From assembly GCA_965653565.1 (NCBI GenBank), contig CBFHAI010000026.1, positions 1-63,156 on the forward strand: a DNA stretch of 63,156 nt, in the 5' to 3' direction. The position numbers and the translations under genes are program-made. Shown here in pieces: positions 7,331 through 16,693 of this stretch (position 1 is the first letter of the stretch; each line of letters starts with the position of its first letter). Below the pieces are notes generated by a model. It was not told where the DNA came from. It saw only the letters and a list, made by a program, of their open reading frames with translations, and did no database searches. The stretch comes from JALCLA01 sp965653565 (lineage in GTDB: Bacteria; Pseudomonadota; Gammaproteobacteria; Xanthomonadales; Xanthomonadaceae).

Positions 7331-9616
7331 CTACAATGTCACGGTCGGCGGCGGCTGTTCTTCGGCCGGCGTGCCGCCGTAGCCGTACATCTGCGCCACC
7401 TGCACCTGGTTGCGGCCGTTGCGCTTGGCGGTGTACAGCGCGCGATCGGCGCGCTCGACCATGCCCTGCGGCTGTTCCTCGCCGGCCAGCCGCCCCGCTA
7501 CGCCGACACTCACGGTGAAGCGCACCGGACCTTGCGCGCTGTCGAGCCGCAATTGCGAAATCGCCTGTCGCAGGCGCTCGCCCAACTGCCGCGCCTGGTC
7601 GGCCGCGTAGCCGGGCAGGATGACGAGGAATTCTTCGCCGCCGTAGCGCACCAGCACTTCATCGGCGCCGAGTTCGCGGCGGATCGCATCGGCCGTCATG
7701 CGCAAGCAGTCGTCGCCGACGGCGTGGCCGTGGCGATCGTTGATCTGCTTGAAATGATCCAGATCGACGAACAGCACCGCCAGCGGTCGGCGATCGCCCA
7801 TCGCGCGATGCAGCGCTTTTTCGAGCAGGGCATCGCCGGAGCGGCGATTGCAGGTGCCGGTGAGCGGATCGAGTTCGGCCTTGCGCTTGAGTTCGGCCTG
7901 GCTCGCCGCTTCGTCGGTGGTCGCGACGGCCTGCTTGAGGAAGTCGGCGGCGAGTTTGAGTTCGGCGTTTTCGAATTCCTCCCACGGCGCGCGCTCGATC
8001 AGCAGCGCGCCCCAGCCGGGAATCGGCATCGGGATCGGAATCACCGCGAACAGGCCGCCGATCGGGGTTTCCGAATCCGGATCGATCTGCTCGTCGAGCC
8101 GCGCCTGCACCGCGGCGCGCGAGCGGCACAGGCCTTTGAGGGTGCCGCCGCGCGCGGCCAGCAGCCGCGAATAACGTTCCTTCGCGTCCATCGGTTCGGT
8201 CATCAGCAGGTCGAGCCCGTGATAGCCGAACGCAACCACGGCCGAGCCCTGTTGCGGAATCAGATGACGCAAGGCGGACAGCAGGCGGCGGAAGGCGGCC
8301 CATTCGAGATCGCCGCCGGGCGAGGTGTTGCGCAACTGCTCGCGCAGGCCTTCGGCGAATTCGCGCCGCACCTGTTCGACCTGCAGGCTGGCGTCGGTCT
8401 GTTCCTTCAACTGGCGCGCGCGATCGCGTTGCTTGCGGAATTCCATCACACGATCGGCCAGGCCGAGCGACATCACGAACAGGCTGAAGGCGGCGGCCAC
8501 CTGGCAGGCGTACAGCGCGACGGCCGATTGCGGCAGCCAGCCGAGCGCGAGCGCGGCGCGCAGCGTGACGGCAGCGGTGAGGAACAGCCACAACAGGCCG
8601 TAAGCGCGCGCCAGACCTTCACCGCGGCGCCAGGCCTTGACGCCGAGCATCATGATGAAGACGCCGGTGGCGATCGCCAGCGCGCCGGTCGCGACCTGCA
8701 AGCGGCCGGTGAGCGCATCGATGTTGAGCAGGCATAGCGCCGCCACCGACAGCAGCAGGTATTGCGCGTGCAGGATGCGACGGTCGAGCGCCATCGCCAC
8801 GCGCGGCAGTTCGAGGAAATGCCGGCTGAAACCCAGCGCCAGCGCGCAGCACGCCAGCGCCAGCGCATGCAGCCCGTTGCTGCCCCACCAGCCGAACCAG
8901 GCCAGCCACGGCACGCGATACAGATGCCCGTTGCCGGCGAACAGCAACACCAGCAGGCCGCCGGTAAAGCCGACGAAATGCAGATACGCGCGTTCGCGCA
9001 ACGCCAGATGCAAGGCCAGCGCCGAGAACATCAGCACCAGGATCACCGCGTAGTTGGCAGCGAGCACCGCCGCCACGCGGCGATCGAAGCGATGAAACTC
9101 GTCCCGGTCGAGCACGCGCGGCGAAAGATTCATGCGATTGAGGCCGCGGATCGACACGTACATCACCTGCGCCCCCTGCAGCGTCGCCGGCAATTCGAAG
9201 GCGTAGCTGTCGTTCGACAGGCTATCGGGCTGCGGGAAGAAGAAGCCGTCGGCCGGCGGATCGTGGAAATCGTCGGCGCCGGGCAGATGCAGCGCGATGC
9301 TGTCCAGATCGATGCGATCGAACAGCAGCACGTGCGATTTCGGCGGCGACGCGGCGGCAGGCAGATCCACCGTCAAGCGCAACCAGTGCGTGTGGCCGGC
9401 CGCACCGCGCAGCGCCACATGCGCATCGGGCAGCAAATGGAACTGCGCGTCGTAATCGCCGGCCAGCACCGCCGGCACCACGGTTTCCTCGCTCACCGTG
9501 TCGAGCACCGCGGTTTCGATCGGCATCTGCGCCTGCGCCGGCCGCGCCAACAACAAGCCCAAGGCCAGTGCGCAGGCACCCGCCCCGATGCTCCCCATGA
9601 TTCGCCAGCAAGCCAT
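7331..9616 (-). CDS. 7TM sensor diguanylate cyclase (7TMR-DISM, GGDEF)
   Basis: About 761 residues. A signal peptide leads to a periplasmic 7TMR-DISM extracellular-type domain (about residues 45-165), seven transmembrane helices (about 170-370), a coiled linker, a GAF-like stretch (about 420-570) and a C-terminal GGDEF domain. The active site is intact (RYGGEEF, with the upstream DLDHFKQIND), so it should make cyclic di-GMP from GTP. No EAL domain follows. I chose the ATG at 9616, with a GGGGAC ribosome site; the ATG at 9598 is also possible. Confidence 0.88.
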   Translation of the reverse strand: MACWRIMGSIGAGACALALGLLLARPAQAQMPIETAVLDTVSEETVVPAVLAGDYDAQFHLLPDAHVALRGAAGHTHWLRLTVDLPAAASPPKSHVLLFDRIDLDSIALHLPGADDFHDPPADGFFFPQPDSLSNDSYAFELPATLQGAQVMYVSIRGLNRMNLSPRVLDRDEFHRFDRRVAAVLAANYAVILVLMFSALALHLALRERAYLHFVGFTGGLLVLLFAGNGHLYRVPWLAWFGWWGSNGLHALALACCALALGFSRHFLELPRVAMALDRRILHAQYLLLSVAALCLLNIDALTGRLQVATGALAIATGVFIMMLGVKAWRRGEGLARAYGLLWLFLTAAVTLRAALALGWLPQSAVALYACQVAAAFSLFVMSLGLADRVMEFRKQRDRARQLKEQTDASLQVEQVRREFAEGLREQLRNTSPGGDLEWAAFRRLLSALRHLIPQQGSAVVAFGYHGLDLLMTEPMDAKERYSRLLAARGGTLKGLCRSRAAVQARLDEQIDPDSETPIGGLFAVIPIPMPIPGWGALLIERAPWEEFENAELKLAADFLKQAVATTDEAASQAELKRKAELDPLTGTCNRRSGDALLEKALHRAMGDRRPLAVLFVDLDHFKQINDRHGHAVGDDCLRMTADAIRRELGADEVLVRYGGEEFLVILPGYAADQARQLGERLRQAISQLRLDSAQGPVRFTVSVGVAGRLAGEEQPQGMVERADRALYTAKRNGRNQVQVAQMYGYGGTPAEEQPPPTVTL

Positions 9617-9707
9617 GCCGCGCGTCGTCCCCACGAGCCCGGCTACAGTCTGACGCGCCTCGGGCAAAGGTCAACGGGCAAAAGTCCGCCCGAACCCGGG
9701 TCGGCGC

Positions 9708-9968
9708 TCATGCCGGATCGGGTTCGGCGCCCCACAGCGGCTCGGCCAGCGGCCGGGCCCGGTCGGCGCGCCAATCGGCGAGCAATTCGTCGGCGGCTGT
9801 TTCGTCGATATCGGAAACGCAAACCGCCACCAGCCCCATCACCGGCAGGTCGCCGACCGCGCCGGTGAGGTATTCGCCGCGTACCCAGGCCGGAATCCCG
9901 TGCTGATCGAGCAATCCCTTCACCAGATTGGCGTCGATGATGTTCTCGGCTTCGTACACGACTCGCAT
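9708..9968 (-). CDS. DUF2007 domain small protein
   Basis: An 86-residue protein. The pattern MRVVYEAENIIDANLVKGLL...HGIPAWV is typical of DUF2007 (a small signal-transduction-like alpha/beta fold). GGAGG lies four bases before the ATG. Its function is unknown. It is divergent from glnS, with a 146-bp gap holding the glnS promoter region. Confidence 0.8.
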   Translation of the reverse strand: MRVVYEAENIIDANLVKGLLDQHGIPAWVRGEYLTGAVGDLPVMGLVAVCVSDIDETAADELLADWRADRARPLAEPLWGAEPDPA

Positions 9969-10114
9969 TGCGCCTCCGGCGTCGACCGGCCTGCATCGGC
10001 CTCGACCGGCATTGCAGCACACGGCGCGACCCGGACGCCATCCGCCGTACCGGCCCCGCACCGCGCCTTGCCGCACCGGCTAAACTAGGCGTCTTTCCCC
10101 CGCAAATCCGCCTC

Positions 10115-11878
10115 ATGAACCACGCGCCCCCCGCTTCCGCCGACGTCGCCGCTGCCGAAGCCGCACCGGCCCGCAACGATTTCATCCGCCAGATCGTGCG
10201 CGACGACCTCGCCGCCGGCCGCCAGCGCGCCATCCGCACGCGTTTCCCGCCCGAGCCCAACGGCTATCTGCACATCGGCCACACCAAGGCGATCTGCATC
10301 AACTTCGGCATCGCGGCCGAATTCGGCGGCCTGTGCAATCTGCGGTTCGACGACACCAATCCGGCCAAGGAAGATCCCGAATACGTCGAAGCCATCATGG
10401 AAGACGTGCGCTGGCTCGGCTTCGAATGGGCCGAACTGCGCCATGCGTCGGATTACTTCGACGTGCTCTATCTGGCCGCGGAAAAGCTGATCCGGCAGGG
10501 CGATGCCTTCGTCTGCGATCTGTCCGCCGAACAGGTGCGCGAATACCGCGGCACGCTCACCGAGCCGGGCCGCAACTCGCCGTTCCGCGAGCGCAGCGTC
10601 GAGGAAAATCTCGACCTGCTGCGCCGCATGCGCGCCGGCGAATTCCCCGATGGCAGCCGCACCGTGCGCGCCAGGATCGACATGGGCAGCGGCAACATCA
10701 ACCTGCGCGATCCGGCGCTGTACCGCATCAAGCACGTCGAGCACCAGAACACCGGCAGCGCCTGGCCGATCTATCCGATGTACGACTTCGCGCATTCGCT
10801 GTCGGATGCGATCGAAGGCATCACGCATTCGCTGTGCACGCTCGAATTCGAAGATCACCGGCCGCTGTACGACTGGTGCGTCGACAAGGTCGACCTGGTC
10901 AACCATCCCGAACTGCTGCAGCCGCTGCTCGACAAGGGCCTGCCGAATCAGGCGGCAAAACCGCGCCAGATCGAGTTTTCGCGTTTGAACCTCACCTACA
11001 CCGTGATGAGCAAACGCAAGCTGATGGCGCTGGTGCAGGACGGCCTGGTCGATGGCTGGGACGATCCGCGCATGCCGACCTTGCAGGGCGTGCGGCGCCG
11101 CGGCTACACGCCCGCTTCGGTGCGCCTGCTGGCCGAGCGCGTCGGCGTGAGCAAGCAGAATTCGCTGATCGATTATTCGCTGCTCGAAGCCTGCCTGCGC
11201 GAGGACCTCGACGCGCGCGCCGCGCGCCGGCTGGCGGTGATCGACCCGGTCAAGCTCGTGCTGCTGAACGTCGATGCGGCGCACGAAGAACGGCTCACGT
11301 TCTCGAATCATCCGAAAGACGAAAGCTTCGGCACGCGCCAGGTGCCGTTTTCGCGCGAGTTGTGGATCGAGCGCGAAGACTTCATGGAAGTGCCGCCGAA
11401 AGGTTTCCATCGCCTGATTCCGGGCGGTGAAGTGCGGCTGCGCGGCGTGGGCATCGTGAAATGCGTCGATGTGGTGAAGGACGGCGATCGCATCGTCGAA
11501 CTGCACGCGACGCTCGATCCGGACACGCGCGCCGGCCTGCCGGGCGCCGATCGCAAAGTGAAAGGCACGATCCACTGGGTCAGCGCGAAACACGCCGTCG
11601 AAGCCGAAGTGCGGCTCTACGATCGCTTGTTCGCGGTGCCCGATCCGGATATCGACGATGGCGGCAAGACCTACAAGGATCATCTGAATCCCGAGTCGTG
11701 CCGCACCGTCACCGGCTACGTCGAACCGGCCGCCGCGGGCGCCGCGGCCGAGCAACATTGGCAATTCGAACGTCTCGGTTTCTTCGTTGCCGATCGCCGC
11801 GATCACAACGCGGCGCGGCCGGTGTTCAATCGCAGCGTGACGCTGCGCGACAACTGGGCCAGCAAAACCGGAGGTTGA
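10115..11878 (+). CDS. glnS: Glutamine--tRNA ligase
   Basis: A 587-residue class I aminoacyl-tRNA synthetase that charges tRNA-Gln directly. The ATP site motif is PPEPNGYLHIGHTK and the second class I signature is VMSKRK. PEPNGYLHIGH and the beta-barrel anticodon-binding C-terminus distinguish it from GluRS. Its presence suggests Gln-tRNA is made directly rather than only through the amidotransferase route. The next gene starts 2 nt after its stop, and its ribosome site (GGAGG) lies in the last glnS codons. Confidence 0.97.
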   Translation: MNHAPPASADVAAAEAAPARNDFIRQIVRDDLAAGRQRAIRTRFPPEPNGYLHIGHTKAICINFGIAAEFGGLCNLRFDDTNPAKEDPEYVEAIMEDVRWLGFEWAELRHASDYFDVLYLAAEKLIRQGDAFVCDLSAEQVREYRGTLTEPGRNSPFRERSVEENLDLLRRMRAGEFPDGSRTVRARIDMGSGNINLRDPALYRIKHVEHQNTGSAWPIYPMYDFAHSLSDAIEGITHSLCTLEFEDHRPLYDWCVDKVDLVNHPELLQPLLDKGLPNQAAKPRQIEFSRLNLTYTVMSKRKLMALVQDGLVDGWDDPRMPTLQGVRRRGYTPASVRLLAERVGVSKQNSLIDYSLLEACLREDLDARAARRLAVIDPVKLVLLNVDAAHEERLTFSNHPKDESFGTRQVPFSRELWIEREDFMEVPPKGFHRLIPGGEVRLRGVGIVKCVDVVKDGDRIVELHATLDPDTRAGLPGADRKVKGTIHWVSAKHAVEAEVRLYDRLFAVPDPDIDDGGKTYKDHLNPESCRTVTGYVEPAAAGAAAEQHWQFERLGFFVADRRDHNAARPVFNRSVTLRDNWASKTGG

Positions 11879-11879
11879 T

Positions 11880-12311
11880 ATGCGCATCCTCGTGATGATG
11901 TTGTCGCTCGCACTGGCGGCGTGTGCGCCGCAGGCCAGCGAACCGGCGCCGCCGCAAGCGGTGGCCGCGGCCGATCCGGCCGCACCGATCGCATCGGCGC
12001 CCGCCGAGCCGGCGTTGCCTGCACCCGATGCCGCGCGTCGGCCGCCGGAGGAATTGTTGAAGGTCGATGACGTCGACTATTCCTGCCGCACGGACGCCGA
12101 TTGCAGCGTCAAGAACGTCGGCAACTGCTGCGGCGCTTATCCGGCCTGCGTCAACAAGGACAGCCCGACCTTCCCCGATCAGGTGAAGGCGCAATGCGCG
12201 GCCGATGGCATGTCGAGCATCTGCGGCTTTCGCGAAATTTCATCCTGCCAATGCCTCGAAGGCCGCTGCGCGCCACTCGGCGACGGCAGCGCCGGCGGCG
12301 ACGTACGTTAG
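11880..12311 (+). CDS. Small cysteine-rich lipoprotein, function unknown
   Basis: A 143-residue protein. A lipoprotein signal peptide ends in LALAACAP (lipobox LAAC, Cys at about residue 15). A Pro/Ala-rich linker follows, then a compact domain with about ten cysteines (CRTDADC, GNCCGAYPAC, SSICGF, SSCQCLEGRC), likely disulfide-bonded in the periplasm. It is tightly packed after glnS. The CxxDxDC opening recalls small eukaryote-like disulfide modules, but I cannot assign a function. Confidence 0.75.
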   Translation: MRILVMMLSLALAACAPQASEPAPPQAVAAADPAAPIASAPAEPALPAPDAARRPPEELLKVDDVDYSCRTDADCSVKNVGNCCGAYPACVNKDSPTFPDQVKAQCAADGMSSICGFREISSCQCLEGRCAPLGDGSAGGDVR

Positions 12312-12320
12312 GAATCATCG

Positions 12321-12881
12321 ATGCTGTATGCACAAACCCATCTGACGCTGCCCGCCTGGATCCACGGCGAAGTCGACATCGCGCGGCGCTACGAAACCGA
12401 CGAAGCCAAGGTCGCGCTCGCGATCCAGCTCTCGCATCGCAATGTCGAACAAGCCAGCGGTGGCCCGTTCGGCGCGGCGGTGTTCGATGGCGAAGGCCGT
12501 CTGATCGCGGTCGGCGTCAACCGCGTGGTGCCGCAGACCTGCTCGGTGGCGCACGCCGAAATGATGGCCTACATGACCGCGCAATCGCGCACCCAGCGCG
12601 CGCGCCTCAACGAAAACGGCGACCGCATCATCTTCGCCACCTCCGCTCAACCCTGCTGCATGTGCTACGGCGCGACCTTCTGGGCCGGCATCGACGAGTT
12701 GCTGATCGGCGCGCGCGCTTCCGACGTGATGGAACTCACCGAATTCGACGAAGGCCCGTTGCCTGTGGACTGGTCCGGCGAACTGGAACGGCGCGGCATC
12801 GCGGTGCGCGGCGATATCCTGCGCGATGCGGCGCGTGAGGTGTTGCGGCGGTATGGCGAAATGGGCGGCAAGCACTACTGA
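12321..12881 (+). CDS. Nucleoside/cytidine-type zinc deaminase
   Basis: A 186-residue CMP/dCMP deaminase-fold enzyme. The zinc and catalytic motifs are AHAEMMA (His ligand and proton-shuttling Glu) and QPCCMCYGA (PCxxC ligands). It resembles guanine deaminase/TadA-like nucleoside deaminases; the substrate cannot be read from the sequence. It starts 9 bp after the lipoprotein gene and probably shares its transcript. Confidence 0.85.
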   Translation: MLYAQTHLTLPAWIHGEVDIARRYETDEAKVALAIQLSHRNVEQASGGPFGAAVFDGEGRLIAVGVNRVVPQTCSVAHAEMMAYMTAQSRTQRARLNENGDRIIFATSAQPCCMCYGATFWAGIDELLIGARASDVMELTEFDEGPLPVDWSGELERRGIAVRGDILRDAAREVLRRYGEMGGKHY

Positions 12882-12945
12882 GTCTTGCGCTGTTCGGCGA
12901 GCGCCGACTGCATCGTGAGATAAAACCGCGGTGTTAGAAAATAGA

Positions 12946-12973
12946 ACGGGGAGGCCGCAGCCTCCCCGTTTTT
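12946..12973. terminator. Bidirectional intrinsic terminator between convergent genes
   Basis: Perfect arms ACGGGGAGGC (12946-12955) and GCCTCCCCGT (12960-12969) enclose CGCA and are followed by TTTTT on the plus strand. The minus-strand exit (TCTATTTTC) is weaker. It serves the deaminase operon and probably the TonB receptor gene. Confidence 0.8.
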
Positions 12974-12998
12974 CATTGCGCTTTTTTTTTCGTGTCGA

Positions 12999-15401
12999 TC
13001 AGAACGTATAGCCGACACGCGCATAGAGAAACGCGCCGTTGAATCCGAACGGCGCGGCGCTGCTCGCATACGGCAGTTGGCCGCCGGTCGAGTTGGCGAA
13101 CAGCACTTCGTCCGGATATTCATCGAGCACGTTGTCGGCGCCGAGCGTGAAGCGCCAGCTCTCGAGCGAATAACTGGCGGCGAGATCGAGCGTCCACTTC
13201 GCGCCGAAGGTCTGATCCTGCGCCGCGTTGGCGTTGCGGATCGTGATTTCGCCGTAACGCGTGGCGTTGCCGGAAAATTCCCAGTTTCCGGCCTGCCACA
13301 GGCCGCCGAACAGGAACTTGTCCTTCGGCGCACCGACTTCGAAGCGACCGATTTCGACGCGTCCGAAGCGCAACGCAGTCGGATCGATGGCCGCCAGTGC
13401 CGGCGGATTCGGCGCGATGCGATCGATGCGGGTTTCGTTATGGTTGTAACCCACGGTGAGATCGAAACTGCCCTCGCCCACGTCCCAGCCATAGGTGCCG
13501 ACGATGTCGATGCCGTCGGTGGTGGTGTCGATCGCGTTGGTGAAATAACGACCGCCACCGACGCCGACGAAACCGTTGGCGTTGAGGTAATCGCGCACCG
13601 CCGCGCTCGTGAGGTTTTCCGAAAGCGAGATGCGGTCTTCGAGCTCGATGCGGTAGGCATCGATCGTCAGGTACAACCGATCGACCGGCTGCAGCACGAG
13701 ACCCAGGCTCAGATTGTCGGATTTCTCCGGCTTCAGCGGCTCGGCGCCGAGCGCGATGGCGGCCGGATTGGTGACGCGGAAGGTGACGATATCGAACGGC
13801 AGATTTCCCTGTGGCGTGACGATGAAATTGGTTGCCGTCGATTGGAAGTATTGCTGCTGCAGCGACGGCGCGTGAAAGCCGGTCGAGACGGTGCCGCGCA
13901 GTGCCACCGTGTCGGTGAACGCGTAGCGCGCGGTCGCCTTGCCCGTGGTGGTGTCGCCGAAATCGCTGTAGTCCTCGTAGCGCGCGGCCAGGCCTGCCGA
14001 CAGCTTGTCGGTGAGATCGCCTTCGAGCCCGACGTAGAGCGACAGATTGTCACGATCGAACTCGCCGCCGTCCGACGGTTTGAAGCCGGCGAACACCTGC
14101 GAACCGGGCAACGGATTGCTCTGGCCCGGCGCGACCACACCGCCGTTCGCATACGACAACGGCTCGCCTTCGGACTGCTCGAAACTGTCCTCGCGCCACT
14201 CGGCGCCGTACGACAGCACGACCGGATAGTCGAGACCCAGTTCGAGCGGCTTGCTCAAGTCGAGATTCAACACATGTTGCTGCACTTCGAGGCCACCGGC
14301 GTGGAATTCGAGCGGCGATGACGGACCGAGGCTGCGATTCAAGGTGTTCTTGATATCGAACGTCAGTTCGCTCGAACCGTAGGTGTAGCTCGCATCGATG
14401 CGCGTGCCGCCGGCGGTTTCGGCCGTCATGCCGCCGACGAAACCGATGTCGTCGGAAACATTGTTGATCTGCGGCAGGAAGCCTTCGGGATAGATCGACG
14501 GGATGTTGCGCGGGTCGCCTGCGGGCCGGAAGAAGCCGTTCGACAGCGTGTCGCGATGCGTGAAGATGCCGTACGAATACAACGACACTACGTCGCTGAC
14601 GCCGAGTTGCGCGTTGTAACTGCCCGAGTAGTTCTCGACGGCCGGATCGCCCTGCCGCTGCACCACGCGGCCGAGCGGCGGCGAAGTCGGCGTCGGCGTG
14701 CCGATGAAGGGACGCGCACGATCGGTATTTTTCTGGTCGCCGACCTGCGCTGCCAGATGCACGGAACCGTCGTCGCCGAATGCGAAGCCGGTATCGCCTG
14801 CAAGCTCGATCTGATGACCATCGCCGGCACTGGCCTGACCATACCGGACGCCGACTTCGCCGCCCTGCGCATCGCGCTTGAGCACGATATTGATCACGCC
14901 GGCGATCGCATCCGAGCCGTACTGCGCCGACGCGCCATCGCGCAGCACTTCGACGCGTTCGATCGCCGCGATCGGAATCGTATTCAGATCGACCGGCGAC
15001 GAACTGCGACCCTGCGTCCCGTTGACGTTGACCAGCGCACCGGTGTGATAACGCTTGCCGTTGACCAGCACCAGCACGTGATCGGGCGACAAGCCGCGCA
15101 ACTGCGCCGGCCGCACCGCATCGGATCCATCCGAAATCGCCAGCCGCGGAAAATTGAGCGACGGCAACGCGCGCGCCAACGCCGTGGCGAGTTCATTGGT
15201 GCCGGTGGACTGCAGCACTTCCGGCGTGATGACATCGATCGGCGACGTCGACTCGGCCACCGTACGATCGGTGACGCGCGTGCCGGTGACGACGACCGTA
15301 TCGAGCGTATCGGCCGAATCTTCAGCCGGCGCAGACTGCGCCCGCGCAGAACCGGCGGACAAAGCAACAAGAATTGCGAGCAACAAACGATTGCGTGACA
15401 T
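12999..15401 (-). CDS. TonB-dependent outer-membrane receptor
   Basis: An 800-residue outer-membrane protein. A signal peptide (about 1-21) is followed by a TonB-box-like DTLDTVVVTGTR, a plug domain (about 50-165; VLRDGASAQYGSDAIAGVINIV), and a 22-strand barrel ending in the terminal Phe (YARVGYTF). It imports an unknown substrate by TonB energy transfer. No transporter or regulator sits next to it, so the ligand (siderophore, sugar, nucleoside) cannot be inferred. Confidence 0.93.
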   Translation of the reverse strand: MSRNRLLLAILVALSAGSARAQSAPAEDSADTLDTVVVTGTRVTDRTVAESTSPIDVITPEVLQSTGTNELATALARALPSLNFPRLAISDGSDAVRPAQLRGLSPDHVLVLVNGKRYHTGALVNVNGTQGRSSSPVDLNTIPIAAIERVEVLRDGASAQYGSDAIAGVINIVLKRDAQGGEVGVRYGQASAGDGHQIELAGDTGFAFGDDGSVHLAAQVGDQKNTDRARPFIGTPTPTSPPLGRVVQRQGDPAVENYSGSYNAQLGVSDVVSLYSYGIFTHRDTLSNGFFRPAGDPRNIPSIYPEGFLPQINNVSDDIGFVGGMTAETAGGTRIDASYTYGSSELTFDIKNTLNRSLGPSSPLEFHAGGLEVQQHVLNLDLSKPLELGLDYPVVLSYGAEWREDSFEQSEGEPLSYANGGVVAPGQSNPLPGSQVFAGFKPSDGGEFDRDNLSLYVGLEGDLTDKLSAGLAARYEDYSDFGDTTTGKATARYAFTDTVALRGTVSTGFHAPSLQQQYFQSTATNFIVTPQGNLPFDIVTFRVTNPAAIALGAEPLKPEKSDNLSLGLVLQPVDRLYLTIDAYRIELEDRISLSENLTSAAVRDYLNANGFVGVGGGRYFTNAIDTTTDGIDIVGTYGWDVGEGSFDLTVGYNHNETRIDRIAPNPPALAAIDPTALRFGRVEIGRFEVGAPKDKFLFGGLWQAGNWEFSGNATRYGEITIRNANAAQDQTFGAKWTLDLAASYSLESWRFTLGADNVLDEYPDEVLFANSTGGQLPYASSAAPFGFNGAFLYARVGYTF

Positions 15402-15744
15402 GAGGGCTACCTGGGCAAGGACGGGAAGCCCGGCGGACGCGCGTCTTCCGAACGTCTTGGCCAGGCTGTCGAGTCATTACGCAGGCGGTCGGCAAGGCGG
15501 TCATCGTCCGTCGCACCATTGGAAGATGCGGACGGCGCCTGGCTCGACCATTCATGGAACGTGGCTTGGAAGCACCTTCTCGCGGCGCGGTCATCGCTCT
15601 GACTCCGCTAGCCGACGCCGTGTTTCGGTCTCAGCCATCGAAGTGCAGGCCGCATCACCCCACATGCGATGGCCAACGCCTGAGTCAAGCCGACCCGCGA
15701 AGCGGGTTCGGCTCGAATGAATTGTCAGGCCTCAGCTGCACCCC
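15402..15744. other. Gene-free stretch upstream of the TonB receptor
   Basis: 343 bp between the receptor start and the end of the next minus-strand gene. Open frames here are short and lack ribosome sites. I see no convincing promoter, tRNA or repeat; it must hold the receptor promoter. Confidence 0.5.
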
Positions 15745-16305
15745 TCACTCTCGCTTGCCCCCGTGCTTCAGGAACAGCACGTCGAACGCCGGCGTCCAGG
15801 TCTGGCCGCCGTCTTTGGACAGCACCGCCGACTCGCGCACGCCATTGTCCTGGGCCTTCCAAGTAATACGCTGCATGACCGACTTGCCATCCCGGAGATG
15901 GACCTCGCCTTCGAGAACCAGCGCGCCATCCTTGAAGTTGCCCCAGAGCACCATGATCGAGCCGCGATTGGTGACCCAGGTCTGTTGCCATTGTTTGCGC
16001 ACGGGGTCGTAGCTCAGGATGCTGTCGCCAACAAGTCCATCGACCTGCTCGTAGAGTTCGCGGATGGCGCAGCCTTGGGCGATGGGCTCGACGCGGGCGC
16101 GAGCTATGGACGGCCCGCCTGGGGCATCCATCTCGAAGGTATCCCAATCGCCGATCCAGAAATCCAATTGGTGGTATTCCGCGGCACTGCAATCGGAGGA
16201 AGTGGGCGTTGCGGCCGAAGGGAGCGCCACGGCCGCGCCAATGAAAGCAATGCAAAGTGCCGCCAATGCCATCCGTAGATGCTTGAATCGAAGCGTTTGC
16301 TGCAT
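15745..16305 (-). CDS. Exported protein with DUF1579-like domain
   Basis: About 186 residues. The N-terminal signal peptide (about 1-33) ends in an Ala-rich cleavage region. The mature part begins LDFWIGDWDTFEM, a pattern common in lipocalin-like DUF1579-type secreted proteins of unknown function, and ends in short beta segments with WTPAFDVLFLKHG. A longer start at 16356 is possible, but the signal peptide fits the ATG at 16305. It appears to be a single-gene unit. Confidence 0.7.
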   Translation of the reverse strand: MQQTLRFKHLRMALAALCIAFIGAAVALPSAATPTSSDCSAAEYHQLDFWIGDWDTFEMDAPGGPSIARARVEPIAQGCAIRELYEQVDGLVGDSILSYDPVRKQWQQTWVTNRGSIMVLWGNFKDGALVLEGEVHLRDGKSVMQRITWKAQDNGVRESAVLSKDGGQTWTPAFDVLFLKHGGKRE

Positions 16306-16508
16306 GGGTTTGGCCACTCTAGTGAGCCCTGTTGGGCGGGGGCTCAAGTGATACACGGCTCAAGGCACAACTACTGGCCAGATTCGGACACCATCGGTCT
16401 TACGCCGCACACGCGACGCGCCAACAAGCATTTCCGGAACGACGCGCATGACACGCGGGTATCGGACTTTTGCGTCAAACACGGAAGGAATCGGATCGGG
16501 AGTGGCAC

Positions 16509-16688
16509 ATGGGTCGAACGCGTCTCGTCCGGAGCGGGCTGGCGATCCTGACATGCGTGCTGGCCGTTTCGTTCGCGATCCCTGCGATTGCGCAAGACAC
16601 GTTGCCGTTGCCCGCGCCCAACCTGCGCCTCGTCGACGGCGGCGTGAAGGCCATCATTCTTGACGGCGATGCGCTTGCGGGCGGATGA
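16509..16688 (+). pseudogene. Truncated exported protein, N-terminal stub
   Basis: 59 codons: a clear signal peptide (to about IPAIAQ) followed by LRLVDGGVKAIILDGD, which resembles the first blade of delta-60-repeat or beta-propeller exported proteins, then a stop. The break is about 10 bp before the GGGGAATTCTCAGGGTCAG end of the adjacent transposase element, so the gene was probably cut by that insertion. The family assignment is tentative. Confidence 0.5.
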
Positions 16689-16693
16689 AAAGT